The notes beneath the pieces are model-generated. The model ran no database searches, was not told the origin of the DNA, and saw nothing but the letters and a program-made list of their open reading frames with translations. The position numbers and the translations under genes are program-made. From contig DASSKF010000191.1 of the NCBI GenBank assembly GCA_035690725.1, positions 1-37,642 on the forward strand: a stretch of DNA of 37,642 nucleotides, in the 5' to 3' direction. Position 1 is the first letter of the stretch. Each line of letters begins with the position of its first letter. Positions 1-8,384 of the stretch are shown here, piece after piece. This DNA comes from DASSKF01 sp035690725. Its GTDB lineage: Bacteria; Actinomycetota; Actinomycetes; Actinomycetales; Dermatophilaceae.

Positions 1-954
1 GGCTGGGCGTTCCTCGCCGGCATCGCGGCCGTGGCCATCGCGCTCGGCTCCACCTTCACCTGGGCCAGCCGCACCGAGACCGCCTCCCGCGGCATGAACG
101 GCATCCTCGCCTGGACCGAGGGGATGGGTATGCCGATGCGTCCCGCCATGAGCGTCATGGAGACCACCGAGGCGCCCCCGATCGACCCGCACCACGCGGG
201 CCTGGAGGTGGCGCTGACCCCCTCGGAGCCGATCCGTCCGGGTGTCCCGACCACCCTGACGCTCACCGTGCGGGACGCGGAGACGGGAGAGCCGGTCGAG
301 GACCTGGTGCGCACCCACCAGGTGTGGGCGCACCTGATCCTGACCCGCACCGACCTGTCCACCTTCGCCCACATCCACCTGCGCCCGACCGGCGAGCCCG
401 GGCGGCTGCAGGTCCGGGCGACCTTCCCGACCGCGGGGGAGTACGTCGCGCACACCGAGTTCCGCCGCCAGGGACAGATGGGCGACGTGCTCGACAGCCG
501 CGAGCTGCGTGTCGCCGGGCCGGGGTTCGCCCGACAGGCGCCGACGTCCGCCGCGCAGGTCCGGACGGTGGTCCGCGACGGTGTGGCCGTCCACCTCGAC
601 GGTCACGCCGTGGTCGGCGAGCAGAGCGACTTCACCTTCCGGTTCACCGACGCCGCCACCGGCGATCCGGTGACCGGGCTGCGCCCCTACCTGGGCGCGG
701 CCGGCCACGCGGCCATCGTCCGCAGCGACGGTAGCGGCTTCGCCCACCGGCACGCCGAGACCGAGGACTCCCGCGGCCGCCCGGTGTTCGCCGTTCCCGG
801 CGCCACCTTCGGCCCGGAGCTGGGCCTGCACACGCGCTTCGCCAGCGCCGGGACCTACCGGATGTGGGCACAGTTTCGCCTGCCCGACGGCGCCGTGATC
901 ACGGCACCGTTCACCGTCCGGACCGCGGAAACCGGCGCGCACGACCACTCCTGA
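1..954 (+). CDS. Membrane-anchored YtkA-like two-repeat protein (5' end outside window)
   Basis: The frame is open from base 1, and the first codons encode a hydrophobic stretch (GWAFLAGIAAVAIALGS). The real start is therefore upstream, and this is the C-terminal part of an exported or membrane-anchored protein. After a linker come two similar extracytoplasmic beta-sandwich-type repeats, at about residues 55-150 and 180-305 counted from base 1. Both carry His-containing motifs (FAHIHLRPTG; GFAHRHAE) and a 'PTAGEY / ASAGTYRMWAQF' strand. This pattern resembles YtkA-like domains, often found near copper or other metal genes, but no metal function can be shown here. It ends 42 bp before the MFS gene and may be cotranscribed with it. 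Confidence 0.6.
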   Translation, partial: GWAFLAGIAAVAIALGSTFTWASRTETASRGMNGILAWTEGMGMPMRPAMSVMETTEAPPIDPHHAGLEVALTPSEPIRPGVPTTLTLTVRDAETGEPVEDLVRTHQVWAHLILTRTDLSTFAHIHLRPTGEPGRLQVRATFPTAGEYVAHTEFRRQGQMGDVLDSRELRVAGPGFARQAPTSAAQVRTVVRDGVAVHLDGHAVVGEQSDFTFRFTDAATGDPVTGLRPYLGAAGHAAIVRSDGSGFAHRHAETEDSRGRPVFAVPGATFGPELGLHTRFASAGTYRMWAQFRLPDGAVITAPFTVRTAETGAHDHS

Positions 955-996
955 CCGCCCGACCCAACCGGAACAACCACCCAAGGAGAAACCCCC

Positions 997-2454
997 ATGT
1001 CCCACGACACCGTGGCGGCCCACCCGGTCGCCGCCCACCACCGGCCGGAGCAGGCCGAGGAGCGCCGGCCATGGACCGTCCTCGGCCTCATGCTGGCCGC
1101 CCAGTTCATGGTCATCCTCGACGTCAGCGTCGTGAACGTCGCCCTGCCCAGCATCGGCGACGCGCTCGCCTTCACCAGCACCGACTACCAGTGGACGGTC
1201 AGCGCCTACGTCCTGCTCAGCGGTGGGCTGCTCCTGTTCGGCGGCCGGCTCGCGGACCTGTTCGACCGGCGGGCCGTGTTCCTCACCGGACTGACCCTGT
1301 TCACGACCGCCTCGCTGGTCAGCGGCCTCGCCTCCTCGGCCACGATGCTCGTCATCGCGCGGGGAGCCCAGGGCGCCGGCGCGGCGATGCTCACCCCGGC
1401 TGCCCTGTCGGTCGTCATGACCTCGTATGCCGGCCGGCAGCGGGCCGCGGCCCTCGCCACCTGGGGGACCGTCGGCAGCATGGGCATCGCCGCCGGTGTC
1501 CTCTTCGGCGGCATCCTCACCAGCGCGCTCGGCTGGCAGGCCGTCTTCTTCATCAACGTGCCGATCGGCGCGGTCGTCGCCCTGCTCACGCTGCGCACCG
1601 TCGCCCGTGGGCAACGCTGTGGTGGCCTGCGCGGCCTCGACGCGCCCGGGGCGGTGACCGCCGTCGCCGGCCTGCTGGCGCTGGTCTTCGCCATCCAGGC
1701 CACGGACACCGCCGGCTGGGCATCCCTGCGGACGCTGGGCGGGTTCGCCCTCGCCGTGGTCCTGCTCGGCGCCTTCGCGGTGATCGAGACCCGGGTGCCG
1801 GCCCCGCTCGTCCCGCCGTCGACGTGGCGGATCCGCTCGCTGGTCTCGACGTCGGCCGTGATGGCGGTCATCACCGGCGCCGTCGTGGGGGCCATCTTCC
1901 TCAGCTCGCTGTTCCTGCAGGGGGTGCTCGGCACGTCCGCCGTCGTCACCGGGGTGATGTTCCTGCCGCTCGCGGCGGCCATCACCCTCGCGGCGACGGT
2001 CGCATCGAAGCTGCTGGGGAGGGTCACCCCGAAGGCGATGATGGTGGTCGGCCTGCTCGTGGTCGCCGCCGGCGCTGCGTACCTCGCCGGCATGGACGCC
2101 GACCCGGGCTACCTGACCGACGTCCTGCCCGGCTTCCTCGTCATCGGGCTCGGAGTCGGCCCGATGTTCGTGGCGATCTCGGTCGCGGCGATGGCCGGCA
2201 TCCCGCACGAGAAGTCCGGCCTGGCGTCCGGCGTGATGATGACCGGTCACGAGGTCGGTGCCGCCCTCGGCGTCGCGACGCTCACCGCCGTCGCCGGGCA
2301 GCTCACCACCCGGGCGGGACTGCTCGACGGGGTCCCGCAGGCGTTCGTCGTCATCGCGGTGGCGATGGTCGTGCTCGCCGGCTTCACCGCCCTCGCCGTG
2401 CCGCGGCAGGCCGCCCACCCGGGCGGCCACGGCCACGGCCATGGGATGCACTGA
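997..2454 (+). CDS. MFS drug/solute exporter, DHA2 (EmrB/QacA) family
   Basis: This 485-residue integral membrane protein should have 14 transmembrane segments and act as a proton-coupled exporter. It shows the DHA2 signatures: LDVSVVNVALPSIGDAL in the first helix, motif A-like GGRLADLFDRR after helix 2, and motif C-like GVLFGGILTSALGWQAVFFIN in helix 5. The cytosolic N-terminus is rich in His and Ala, and the C-terminus ends in a Gly-His run (GHGHGHGMH), which could bind metal but has no proven role. AAGGAG lies 8 bp before the ATG. It follows the YtkA-like gene and converges on the XRE-TetR regulator. The substrate is unknown. Confidence 0.9.
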   Translation: MSHDTVAAHPVAAHHRPEQAEERRPWTVLGLMLAAQFMVILDVSVVNVALPSIGDALAFTSTDYQWTVSAYVLLSGGLLLFGGRLADLFDRRAVFLTGLTLFTTASLVSGLASSATMLVIARGAQGAGAAMLTPAALSVVMTSYAGRQRAAALATWGTVGSMGIAAGVLFGGILTSALGWQAVFFINVPIGAVVALLTLRTVARGQRCGGLRGLDAPGAVTAVAGLLALVFAIQATDTAGWASLRTLGGFALAVVLLGAFAVIETRVPAPLVPPSTWRIRSLVSTSAVMAVITGAVVGAIFLSSLFLQGVLGTSAVVTGVMFLPLAAAITLAATVASKLLGRVTPKAMMVVGLLVVAAGAAYLAGMDADPGYLTDVLPGFLVIGLGVGPMFVAISVAAMAGIPHEKSGLASGVMMTGHEVGAALGVATLTAVAGQLTTRAGLLDGVPQAFVVIAVAMVVLAGFTALAVPRQAAHPGGHGHGHGMH

Positions 2455-2468
2455 CCGCCCGCGGCCAG

Positions 2469-2500
2469 GACGGAATCCCTGTTCAGTCCGGGATTCCGTC
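2469..2500. terminator. Bidirectional hairpin terminator between the MFS and XRE-TetR genes
   Basis: A perfect 11-bp inverted repeat (GACGGAATCCC at 2469-2479, GGGATTCCGTC at 2490-2500) has a 10-nt loop. It lies 14 bp after the MFS stop and covers the last codons and stop of the convergent regulator. No U-tract is visible, as is common in high-GC actinobacteria. Confidence 0.7.
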
Positions 2501-3334
2501 CCCGGCGCCCTCCAGCTGCCCTCGCGCGAACCCCAGGAGGATCTCGCGCATGCGCTCCGCGGCATAGCCGGGGGTGGCGGTCAGCAGCCGGATCGCGAGG
2601 CCGTCCCCCATCGACATGAACTCGACGGCGAACTGCTCCGGGTCCGCGCAGCGGTAGACCTGCTGGTCCAGTCCGCGGCGGACGACGTCGGCCACGAGCT
2701 CCAGCCAGCGCCGGTGGAAGTCGTTGTGCACGGACCGAAGCTCGGGGCGCAGCGCCGACTGGGTGGCCACCTGCAGCCAGACGAGCCACTCGTCGCGGGC
2801 CTGCCCCGCGGTGGGCAGCAGCTGGTCGATCAGCACGAGCAACGCGTCCCTGGCGTTGGGGATCGACTCGAGCTCCTCCTGCTGGCGGGCGAAGGCTCGT
2901 TCGGCGCAGTGCAGCAGCGCGGACTGCAGCAGCTGTCCCTTGTTGGGGAAGTAGTGCCGTAGCGCGGGCGCGGTCGTGCCGCAGGCGGAGGCGAGGTCGT
3001 CCAGCCGAATCCGGTAGCCGTTGCGGGCGATCAGTCGCCAGACCGTGTCCAGGATCTCCAGCCGGCGTCGTGCCTCCCCGCTGCGCACGGGCAGCGGCGG
3101 CGCGGAGCGCGCGCCGCGGACCGTCGGTGTGGCACCGCTGCCGTGCAGGAGCCAGTCCGTCGGGACGCCGGTGCACTCGGCCACGGCGAGCAGCTCCTCG
3201 GTGCGGAAGCGGCGCGTCCCGTGCAGCGACTTGGACAGCTTGGTGGGTTCCAGTCCGATGAGGCCGGCGAAGTCGCGGTGGGTCCGGGCGGTGTGCTCGG
3301 CCAGGTAGCGGACCCGCACGCGGATGGGCTCCAT
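2483..3334 (-). CDS. XRE-TetR fusion transcriptional regulator
   Basis: This 283-residue protein carries two different DNA-binding modules. Residues about 10-62 resemble an XRE/Cro-type HTH (DFAGLIGLEPTKLSKSLHG, then LLAVAECTGVPTDWLL). Residues about 85-135 form a TetR-type HTH (RRRLEILDTVWRLIARNGY, DDLASACGTTAPALRHYFPNKGQLL). A BetI-like all-helical ligand domain follows. It is divergent from the carnitine operon, and a perfect 17-bp palindrome lies between them, so it is the best candidate for local control. No Shine-Dalgarno precedes the ATG. A -10-like TAGCCT ends 6 nt before it, suggesting a leaderless transcript. Effector and sign of regulation are unknown; a carnitine-pathway intermediate would be a reasonable ligand (inference). 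Confidence 0.85.
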   Translation of the reverse strand: MEPIRVRVRYLAEHTARTHRDFAGLIGLEPTKLSKSLHGTRRFRTEELLAVAECTGVPTDWLLHGSGATPTVRGARSAPPLPVRSGEARRRLEILDTVWRLIARNGYRIRLDDLASACGTTAPALRHYFPNKGQLLQSALLHCAERAFARQQEELESIPNARDALLVLIDQLLPTAGQARDEWLVWLQVATQSALRPELRSVHNDFHRRWLELVADVVRRGLDQQVYRCADPEQFAVEFMSMGDGLAIRLLTATPGYAAERMREILLGFARGQLEGAGDGIPD

Positions 3335-3340
3335 CGGAGG

Positions 3341-3370
3341 AGGCTAGGCCGCGAGTTGCGGAAACCGCAA
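3341..3370 (-). promoter_or_regulatory. Leaderless promoter of the XRE-TetR gene
   Basis: Reading the minus strand, a -35-like TTGCGG (3370-3365), an 18-bp spacer and a -10-like TAGCCT (3346-3341) are followed by 6 nt and then the ATG at 3334. Transcription would start at the ATG itself. The -35 box lies inside the palindrome at 3355-3371, so a protein bound there would block this promoter (autoregulation, inferred). Confidence 0.55.
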
Positions 3371-3371
3371 C
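3355..3371. promoter_or_regulatory. 17-bp perfect palindromic operator, copy 1 (carnitine operon)
   Basis: GTTGCGG-AAA-CCGCAAC is a perfect inverted repeat with 7-bp arms, in the gap between the divergent XRE-TetR regulator and cdhC. Related 17-mers occur at 16703-16719 (13/17 identical) and 32657-32673, both also just upstream of carnitine/betaine genes. The flanking GA is shared with the 32657 copy. It is probably the binding site of the adjacent XRE-TetR protein or of one of the IclR proteins in the window. Confidence 0.7.
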
Positions 3372-3446
3372 ACGCGCTGGTCGCCGCTGTGGGCCGGGGC
3401 TACGGTCGTCGCTCTGCCCACGGTCGATGGAAGGGTGGCAGCCCCG

Positions 3447-4334
3447 ATGAACACCGAAGTTGTCCTCACCTGTGCGTTGACGGGAGCCGGTGACACGGCC
3501 GGCAAGAGTGAGCACGTGCCAGTGACGCCCGAGCAGATCGCCGAGTCCGGCATCGCGGCGGCGAAGGCCGGAGCGACCGTGGTGCACGTGCACGTGCGCG
3601 ACCCGGAGACCGGCCGTGGCTCGCGTGACCCCAAGTTCTACGCGGAGGTCGTCGAGCGCATCGAGGCGAGCGGCGTGGACGTCATCATCAACCTGACGGC
3701 CGGGATGGGGGGCGACCTGCACGTCCGGGACGCCGACCCGACCACTCCCGGCCCGGAGACCGACCTGGTCGGCGGCGTCGAGCGGCTCGCGCACGTGGAG
3801 ATGATCCGCCCGGAGATCTGCACGCTGGACTGCGGCAGCCTCAACTTCGGCGACCACGACATGGCCTACATCAGCACACCAGAGATGCTGCGCGCCGGCG
3901 CCCGGCGGATCCAGGAACTCGGCGTCAAGCCGGAGCTCGAGGTGTTCGACACCGGGCAGGTGTGGATGGCCAACCAGCTCCACGCGGAGGGCCTGCTGGA
4001 CGACCCGCCGCTCTACCAGCTGTGCATGGGGATCCCCTACGGTGCCCCCGCCGACCCACGGGTGGCGGCCGCGATGGTCGACCTGCTGCCCCGCGGCGCC
4101 AACTGGGCCGGCTTCGCCATCGGCCGCATGCAGATGCCGATGGTGGCGCAGATGGTCCTCCTCGGTGGGAACGTGCGGGTCGGGCTCGAGGACAACCTCT
4201 ACCTCTCCAAGGGGGTCAGGGCCACCAACGCCCAGCTCGTGGAGCGCGCCCGGACGATCATCGAACACATGGGTGGGCGCGTCGTGAGCCCGCCCGAGGG
4301 ACGGGACAAGCTGGAGCTGAAGCCGCGTGGGTGA
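3447..4334 (+). CDS. cdhC: 3-dehydrocarnitine:acetyl-CoA trimethylamine transferase (BKACE family, DUF849)
   Basis: This 295-residue beta-keto acid cleavage enzyme is a TIM-barrel metalloenzyme. In carnitine degraders, BKACE converts 3-dehydrocarnitine plus acetyl-CoA to betainyl-CoA and acetoacetate. Visible signatures are TCALTGAGD near the N-terminus, the metal-binding HVHVR (H47, H49) with RDPETG after it, and the conserved C-terminal stretch with GNVRVGLEDNLYL. The ATG at 3447 is preferred over an in-frame GTG at 3435 because GGAAGGG precedes it by about 11 bp and family members begin at this point. Specificity for dehydrocarnitine is inferred from cdhA and cdhB directly downstream, the same trio as in Pseudomonas cdhCAB. 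It overlaps cdhA by 8 bp. Confidence 0.9.
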   Translation: MNTEVVLTCALTGAGDTAGKSEHVPVTPEQIAESGIAAAKAGATVVHVHVRDPETGRGSRDPKFYAEVVERIEASGVDVIINLTAGMGGDLHVRDADPTTPGPETDLVGGVERLAHVEMIRPEICTLDCGSLNFGDHDMAYISTPEMLRAGARRIQELGVKPELEVFDTGQVWMANQLHAEGLLDDPPLYQLCMGIPYGAPADPRVAAAMVDLLPRGANWAGFAIGRMQMPMVAQMVLLGGNVRVGLEDNLYLSKGVRATNAQLVERARTIIEHMGGRVVSPPEGRDKLELKPRG

Positions 4335-5292
4335 GCAGCAGGCCCGCGTCCGGCCCGAGGCCGCGCGACGGGTCGCCTGCATCGGAGCCGGGGTCATCGG
4401 CGGGGGGTGGGTCGCCCACTTCCTCGCGCGGGGTTATGACGTCACCGCTTGGGACCCGGCACCCGATGCTGCCGACCGGGTCCGAGCCCTCGTCGACGCC
4501 GCGTGGCCCGCCCTGACCGAGCTCGGCATCGCCGACGGTGCGAGCCGGGAGCGGCTCAGGGTGGTCGACGGCCTCGGGGAGGCTGTCGCGGACGCGGACT
4601 TCGTCCAGGAGAGCGCACCCGAGCGGCTGGACCTGAAGGTGGGGCTGCTCGCCGACATCGACGCGGCCACACCGGCCGAGGTGGTCATCGCCTCGTCCAC
4701 GTCGGGCTACGGGATGAGCGAGATGCAGGTGAAGTGCGGTCGGCCCGGGCGGTTCGTGGTCGGTCACCCCTTCAACCCGCCGTACCTGATCCCACTGGTG
4801 GAGGTCGTCGGCGGCGAGCAGACGGCTCCCGAGGCGGTTCAGTGGGCCTCGCGGTTCTACCGGGCAGCGGGCAAGCGCGTCATCACCATGGACCGGGAGG
4901 TCCCGGGCTTCATCGCCAACCGCCTGCAGGAGGCGATCTGGCGCGAGGCCCTGCACATGGTGGCCGAGGGCGAGGCCACGGTGGAGCAGATCGACGCGTC
5001 CATCGTGGACGGGCCCGGACTGCGCTGGGCCTTCATGGGGCCGTGCCTCACGTTCCACCTCGCCGGCGGCGAGGGCGGGATGGGGCACATGCTGGACCAC
5101 TTCGGTCCCTCGCTGCAGGCTCCGTGGACCCGGCTCGCCGCCCCCGAGCTCACCTCCGGCCTGCGCGAAGCCATGGTCGACGGGTGTGCCGCCGAGGCGG
5201 ACGGGCGCACCATCGCCGACCTGGTCACCGAGCGGGACCGCGCCCTCGTCGCCGTGCTGCGCGTGGCCGAGGAGCTGCGGGGGCAGTCGTGA
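4327..5292 (+). CDS. cdhA: L-carnitine 3-dehydrogenase
   Basis: This cytosolic NAD-dependent enzyme oxidises L-carnitine to 3-dehydrocarnitine. At 321 residues it is the length expected for carnitine dehydrogenases of the 3-hydroxyacyl-CoA dehydrogenase superfamily. A Rossmann fold opens at residue ~14 (VACIGAGVIGGGWVAHFLA, GxGxxG). The catalytic region shows SSTSGYGMSEMQ and GHPFNPPYLIPLVEVVGG, and the helical C-terminal domain begins near VPGFIANRLQEA. The GTG start overlaps the end of cdhC by 8 bp, and its stop overlaps the cdhB start (GTGA), so the three are translationally coupled. A 3-hydroxybutyryl-CoA dehydrogenase is the alternative, but the context argues strongly for carnitine. Confidence 0.9.
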   Translation: MGEQQARVRPEAARRVACIGAGVIGGGWVAHFLARGYDVTAWDPAPDAADRVRALVDAAWPALTELGIADGASRERLRVVDGLGEAVADADFVQESAPERLDLKVGLLADIDAATPAEVVIASSTSGYGMSEMQVKCGRPGRFVVGHPFNPPYLIPLVEVVGGEQTAPEAVQWASRFYRAAGKRVITMDREVPGFIANRLQEAIWREALHMVAEGEATVEQIDASIVDGPGLRWAFMGPCLTFHLAGGEGGMGHMLDHFGPSLQAPWTRLAAPELTSGLREAMVDGCAAEADGRTIADLVTERDRALVAVLRVAEELRGQS

Positions 5293-5753
5293 GCGTCCCG
5301 GTGCACCGCGAGCCGGTCCGCGAGCAGTGGATCGACTACAACGGCCACCTCAGCGAGCCCTACTACGTGCTCGTCTTCGGCCACGCGACCGATGGGCTCA
5401 TGGACCACGTCGGCCTCGGGCCGGCATACCGGGCGCGGACCGGCTCCTCGCTCTACACAGCCGAGGCGCACGTGCGCTACCTGAGGGAGGTGGACCTCGG
5501 CGCCGAGCTGGACGTGCGCGCGCGGGTACTGGGCACGAGCGCCAAGACGGTCCACTATTGCCTCGAGATGTCGGTGGGTGGCGGCCTCGTCTCCACCGAG
5601 GAGCTGCTCGGCGTCCACGTCGACAGCGAGAGCGGAAGGAGTGTGCCCCTGCCGGAACCCGTGCGGGCAGCGCTGGAGCAGCTGGTCGAGAGTCCACCGG
5701 GGTATGCCGGCCGTGCCGTCGGCCTGCAGCCGGCGCCCGCGGGAGAGGCCTGA
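5289..5753 (+). CDS. cdhB: Betainyl-CoA thioesterase (hotdog fold)
   Basis: This 154-residue single hotdog-domain thioesterase should hydrolyse betainyl-CoA to glycine betaine and CoA, the third step of carnitine breakdown. The catalytic motif of 4HBT-type thioesterases is clear (WIDYNGHLSEPYYVLVF: Asp, Asn, His), followed by SSLYTAEAHVRYLREVDLG and EELLGVHVD. The GTG start shares GTGA with the cdhA stop. A paralogue with the same DYNGH-SE and SSLYTAxxHxxxLREV signatures lies at 16134-16676 in the other carnitine operon. The two probably split duties between betainyl-CoA and carnitinyl-CoA (inference). Confidence 0.85.
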   Translation: MSVPVHREPVREQWIDYNGHLSEPYYVLVFGHATDGLMDHVGLGPAYRARTGSSLYTAEAHVRYLREVDLGAELDVRARVLGTSAKTVHYCLEMSVGGGLVSTEELLGVHVDSESGRSVPLPEPVRAALEQLVESPPGYAGRAVGLQPAPAGEA

Positions 5754-5822
5754 CGCCACGGGCGCACCACACCTGTCCGCCCGCACCGTGGCGCCCACCC
5801 ACCCTGATCAAGGAGGTCCAGG

Positions 5823-7418
5823 ATGCCCGGCCACCGAGGAACCGACGAGGCGCGCCAGCTGAGCAGACGCCAGCTGCTGCGCACGGCTGGCGGTGGCGCG
5901 GCACTGCTCGCCGCGGGCGCGCTCACCGGGTGCGGCACCGCCGCCATCCCGGGCGCCCAGGCCGCCCCCGGTGCTGGCGGCTCCAAAGGCGGGCGCCTGC
6001 GGGTCGGCATCGTGGGTGGTTCGGCCAAGGACACGCTCGACGCGCACGCGCCGGTCACGCACCCGGACGAGGCACGGGCGATCAACCTCTACGACACGCT
6101 GCTGGAGTTCGACCACGACTACCGGATCCAGCCCGCCCTCGCCGAGTCCGTGGAGTCCAACCAGGAGGCGACGCAGTGGACGATCCGCCTGCGGCAGGGA
6201 TTGGAGTTCAGCAACGGCAAGACGGTCACCGCCGCCGACGTCGCCGCGACGCTGCGCAGGATCGCCGACCCGAAGGACCCCAAGGCGGGTGCCGCCGGCC
6301 TGGCGCCCCTGGACCTGCACCGGATGCCGCGACTCGACGAGCGCACCCTCCGCCTGCACCTGAAGTACCCGGACGCCACGATCGCCGACCAGCTGGCGCA
6401 GTACAGCAACGGCATCGTGCCCGAGGACTACGACCCCAGGCGCCCCGCCGGCGCAGGAGCCTTCCGGGTGCGCTCGTTCCAGCCCGGCCTGCAGAGTGTT
6501 TTCCGGGCCAACCCGAACTACTGGCGCACCGGGCAGCCGCAGCTCGGTGAGCTGGTGCTCATCGACTTCCCCGACGACACGGCCCGCGTGAACGCGTTGC
6601 TCGGCGGGCAGGTGGACGCCATCGACCAGCTGCCGGTCGCGCTGATCAAGGTGATCCACGCGGACCCGTCGCTGAGCGTGCTGGAGAGCGAGACCGGTGC
6701 CTGGCTGCCCTTCACGATGCGGGTCGACACCCCGCCCTTCGACGACGAGCGGGTGCGTCAGGCGCTGCGGCTGGTCGTGGACCGCGAGCAGATGATCAAC
6801 CAGGTGCTGAGCGGCCACGGGCGGATCGCCAACGATCTGTACTCCCCGTTCGATCCCTGCTACGCCAAGGACGTGCCGCAGCGCCGCCAGGACATCGACC
6901 GGGCCCGGTCCCTGCTCCGTCAGGCCGGGAAGGAGGACCTCTCCGTGGACCTGGTGACCTCGCCGGTCGCCGCGGGGCTGGTCGAGGCCGCCCAGGTCTT
7001 CGCCCGCCAGGCCTCGAGCGCGGGGGTGCAGGTGAACGTGCACAAGGTCGACCCGGGGGAGTTCTACGGGGACAAGTACCTCAAATGGCCGTTCGCGCAG
7101 GACTTCTGGTTCACCCGAAACTTCCTTCCCCAGGCCAGCAGCGGCAGCATGCCGGACGCGCCGTACAACGAGACCCACTGGGCGAACAAGGACTTCATCT
7201 CACTGGTGAAGCAGGCAAAGGGCACGGTCGACGAGAAGAAGCGGTGCGAGCTCATCCAGTCGGCGCAGAAGATCGAGTACGACTCCGGCGGCTACATCAT
7301 CTGGGGCTTCACCAACCAGGTGGACGCCTACAACGTGCGGGTGCACGGCCTGCGCCGCGACCGCAGCGGGATCCCGCTGTCGGGATACAAGTTCCGAGAA
7401 GTCAGCTTCGGGTCGTGA
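5823..7418 (+). CDS. ABC importer substrate-binding lipoprotein (family 5, Dpp/Opp type)
   Basis: This 531-residue extracytoplasmic solute receptor opens with a twin-arginine signal and lipobox (LSRRQLLRTAGGGAALLAAG, then LTGC), so it is probably Tat-exported and lipid-anchored. The mature part has the SBP_bac_5 pattern: an 'ALAESVESNQEATQWTIRLRQGLEFSNGK' block (split here by residue, about 100-130), TAADVAATLRRI, and a late DxxxR region. A textbook AAGGAGG lies 6 bp before the ATG. Family members bind peptides, nickel chelates or other small cations. Its place between cdhCAB and an esterase suggests carnitine, O-acylcarnitine or another betaine as ligand (inference). Confidence 0.85.
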   Translation: MPGHRGTDEARQLSRRQLLRTAGGGAALLAAGALTGCGTAAIPGAQAAPGAGGSKGGRLRVGIVGGSAKDTLDAHAPVTHPDEARAINLYDTLLEFDHDYRIQPALAESVESNQEATQWTIRLRQGLEFSNGKTVTAADVAATLRRIADPKDPKAGAAGLAPLDLHRMPRLDERTLRLHLKYPDATIADQLAQYSNGIVPEDYDPRRPAGAGAFRVRSFQPGLQSVFRANPNYWRTGQPQLGELVLIDFPDDTARVNALLGGQVDAIDQLPVALIKVIHADPSLSVLESETGAWLPFTMRVDTPPFDDERVRQALRLVVDREQMINQVLSGHGRIANDLYSPFDPCYAKDVPQRRQDIDRARSLLRQAGKEDLSVDLVTSPVAAGLVEAAQVFARQASSAGVQVNVHKVDPGEFYGDKYLKWPFAQDFWFTRNFLPQASSGSMPDAPYNETHWANKDFISLVKQAKGTVDEKKRCELIQSAQKIEYDSGGYIIWGFTNQVDAYNVRVHGLRRDRSGIPLSGYKFREVSFGS

Positions 7419-7430
7419 GGTGAGGCAACC

Positions 7431-8384
7431 ATGGTGAAACTGGTGGTGCGTCGACTGGCCAGCGGCCTTGTCATCCTCTTCGCCGTCTCGATCCTCGTCT
7501 TCCTCACCACGAAGGCGCTGCCCGGGGACGCCGCCCAGGCCATCCTGGGCCGAGAGGCCACGCCGGCACGGCTGGCCGCGGTCCGCGAGCAGCTGCACCT
7601 GGACCAGTCGCCACTGATGCAGTACCTGGCGTGGCTCGGCGGGATCTTCACGGGCGACCTGGGCTCGTCGTTCGCGACGGGGGAGCCGATCTCGGAGCTG
7701 GTCACCCCACGGATGATGAACTCCCTCGTGCTCATGGTCGTCTCGGCCGTCATCGCCACGCCGATCGCGATCGTGCTCGGCACGTGGAGCGCGCTGCGCC
7801 GGGACAAGGCCGCCGACCACGCCACCTCCATGGTGACGCTGGTGCTCGCGTCGATGCCCGAGTTCGTCGTCGGTATCCTGCTGGTCCTGCTGCTGTCCAC
7901 CGGCGTGTTCCACCTGCTCCCGGCCGTGTTCGTCGCCAAGCACCCCGGCCCGATCTGGGTGGATCCCACCCAGCTCGTCCTGCCGGTCCTGACCCTCGTC
8001 CTGGCGGTCGGTCCCTACATCGTCCGCATGATGCGGGCCACCATGATCGAGGTGCTGGAGAGCCCCTACGTGCTCCAGGCGCGGCTCAAGGGACTGCCGG
8101 AGCGCATCGTGCTGTGGCGGCACGCGATCCCGAACTCCATCGGACCGGTCGCCCAGGTCGTGGCCCTGCAGCTGGCCTGGCTCGCAGGCGGCGTCGTCAT
8201 CGTGGAGTTCCTGTTCCGGTTCCCGGGAGTCGGGTTCGCCCTCGTGGACGCGGTCAACAACCGCGACATCCTCGTGGTGCAGGACATCTCCCTGCTGATC
8301 GCCGCCGTCTACATCGTGGTCAACCTGGCCGCCGACATCGTGGGCCTGGCCACCAACCCGAGAGTGAGGACGGCAGCACGATGA
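7431..8384 (+). CDS. ABC importer permease, DppB type
   Basis: This 317-residue inner-membrane permease has about six transmembrane helices. The N-terminal VVRRLASGLVILFAVSILVF helix is typical of DppB/OppB. The EAA-type cytoplasmic loop contacting the ATPase is visible as YVLQARLKGLPERIVLWRHA with IPNSIGPV after it. It starts 12 bp after the binding-protein gene (GAGG ribosome site) and overlaps the next permease by ATGA, so it belongs to the same importer. Confidence 0.9.
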   Translation: MVKLVVRRLASGLVILFAVSILVFLTTKALPGDAAQAILGREATPARLAAVREQLHLDQSPLMQYLAWLGGIFTGDLGSSFATGEPISELVTPRMMNSLVLMVVSAVIATPIAIVLGTWSALRRDKAADHATSMVTLVLASMPEFVVGILLVLLLSTGVFHLLPAVFVAKHPGPIWVDPTQLVLPVLTLVLAVGPYIVRMMRATMIEVLESPYVLQARLKGLPERIVLWRHAIPNSIGPVAQVVALQLAWLAGGVVIVEFLFRFPGVGFALVDAVNNRDILVVQDISLLIAAVYIVVNLAADIVGLATNPRVRTAAR

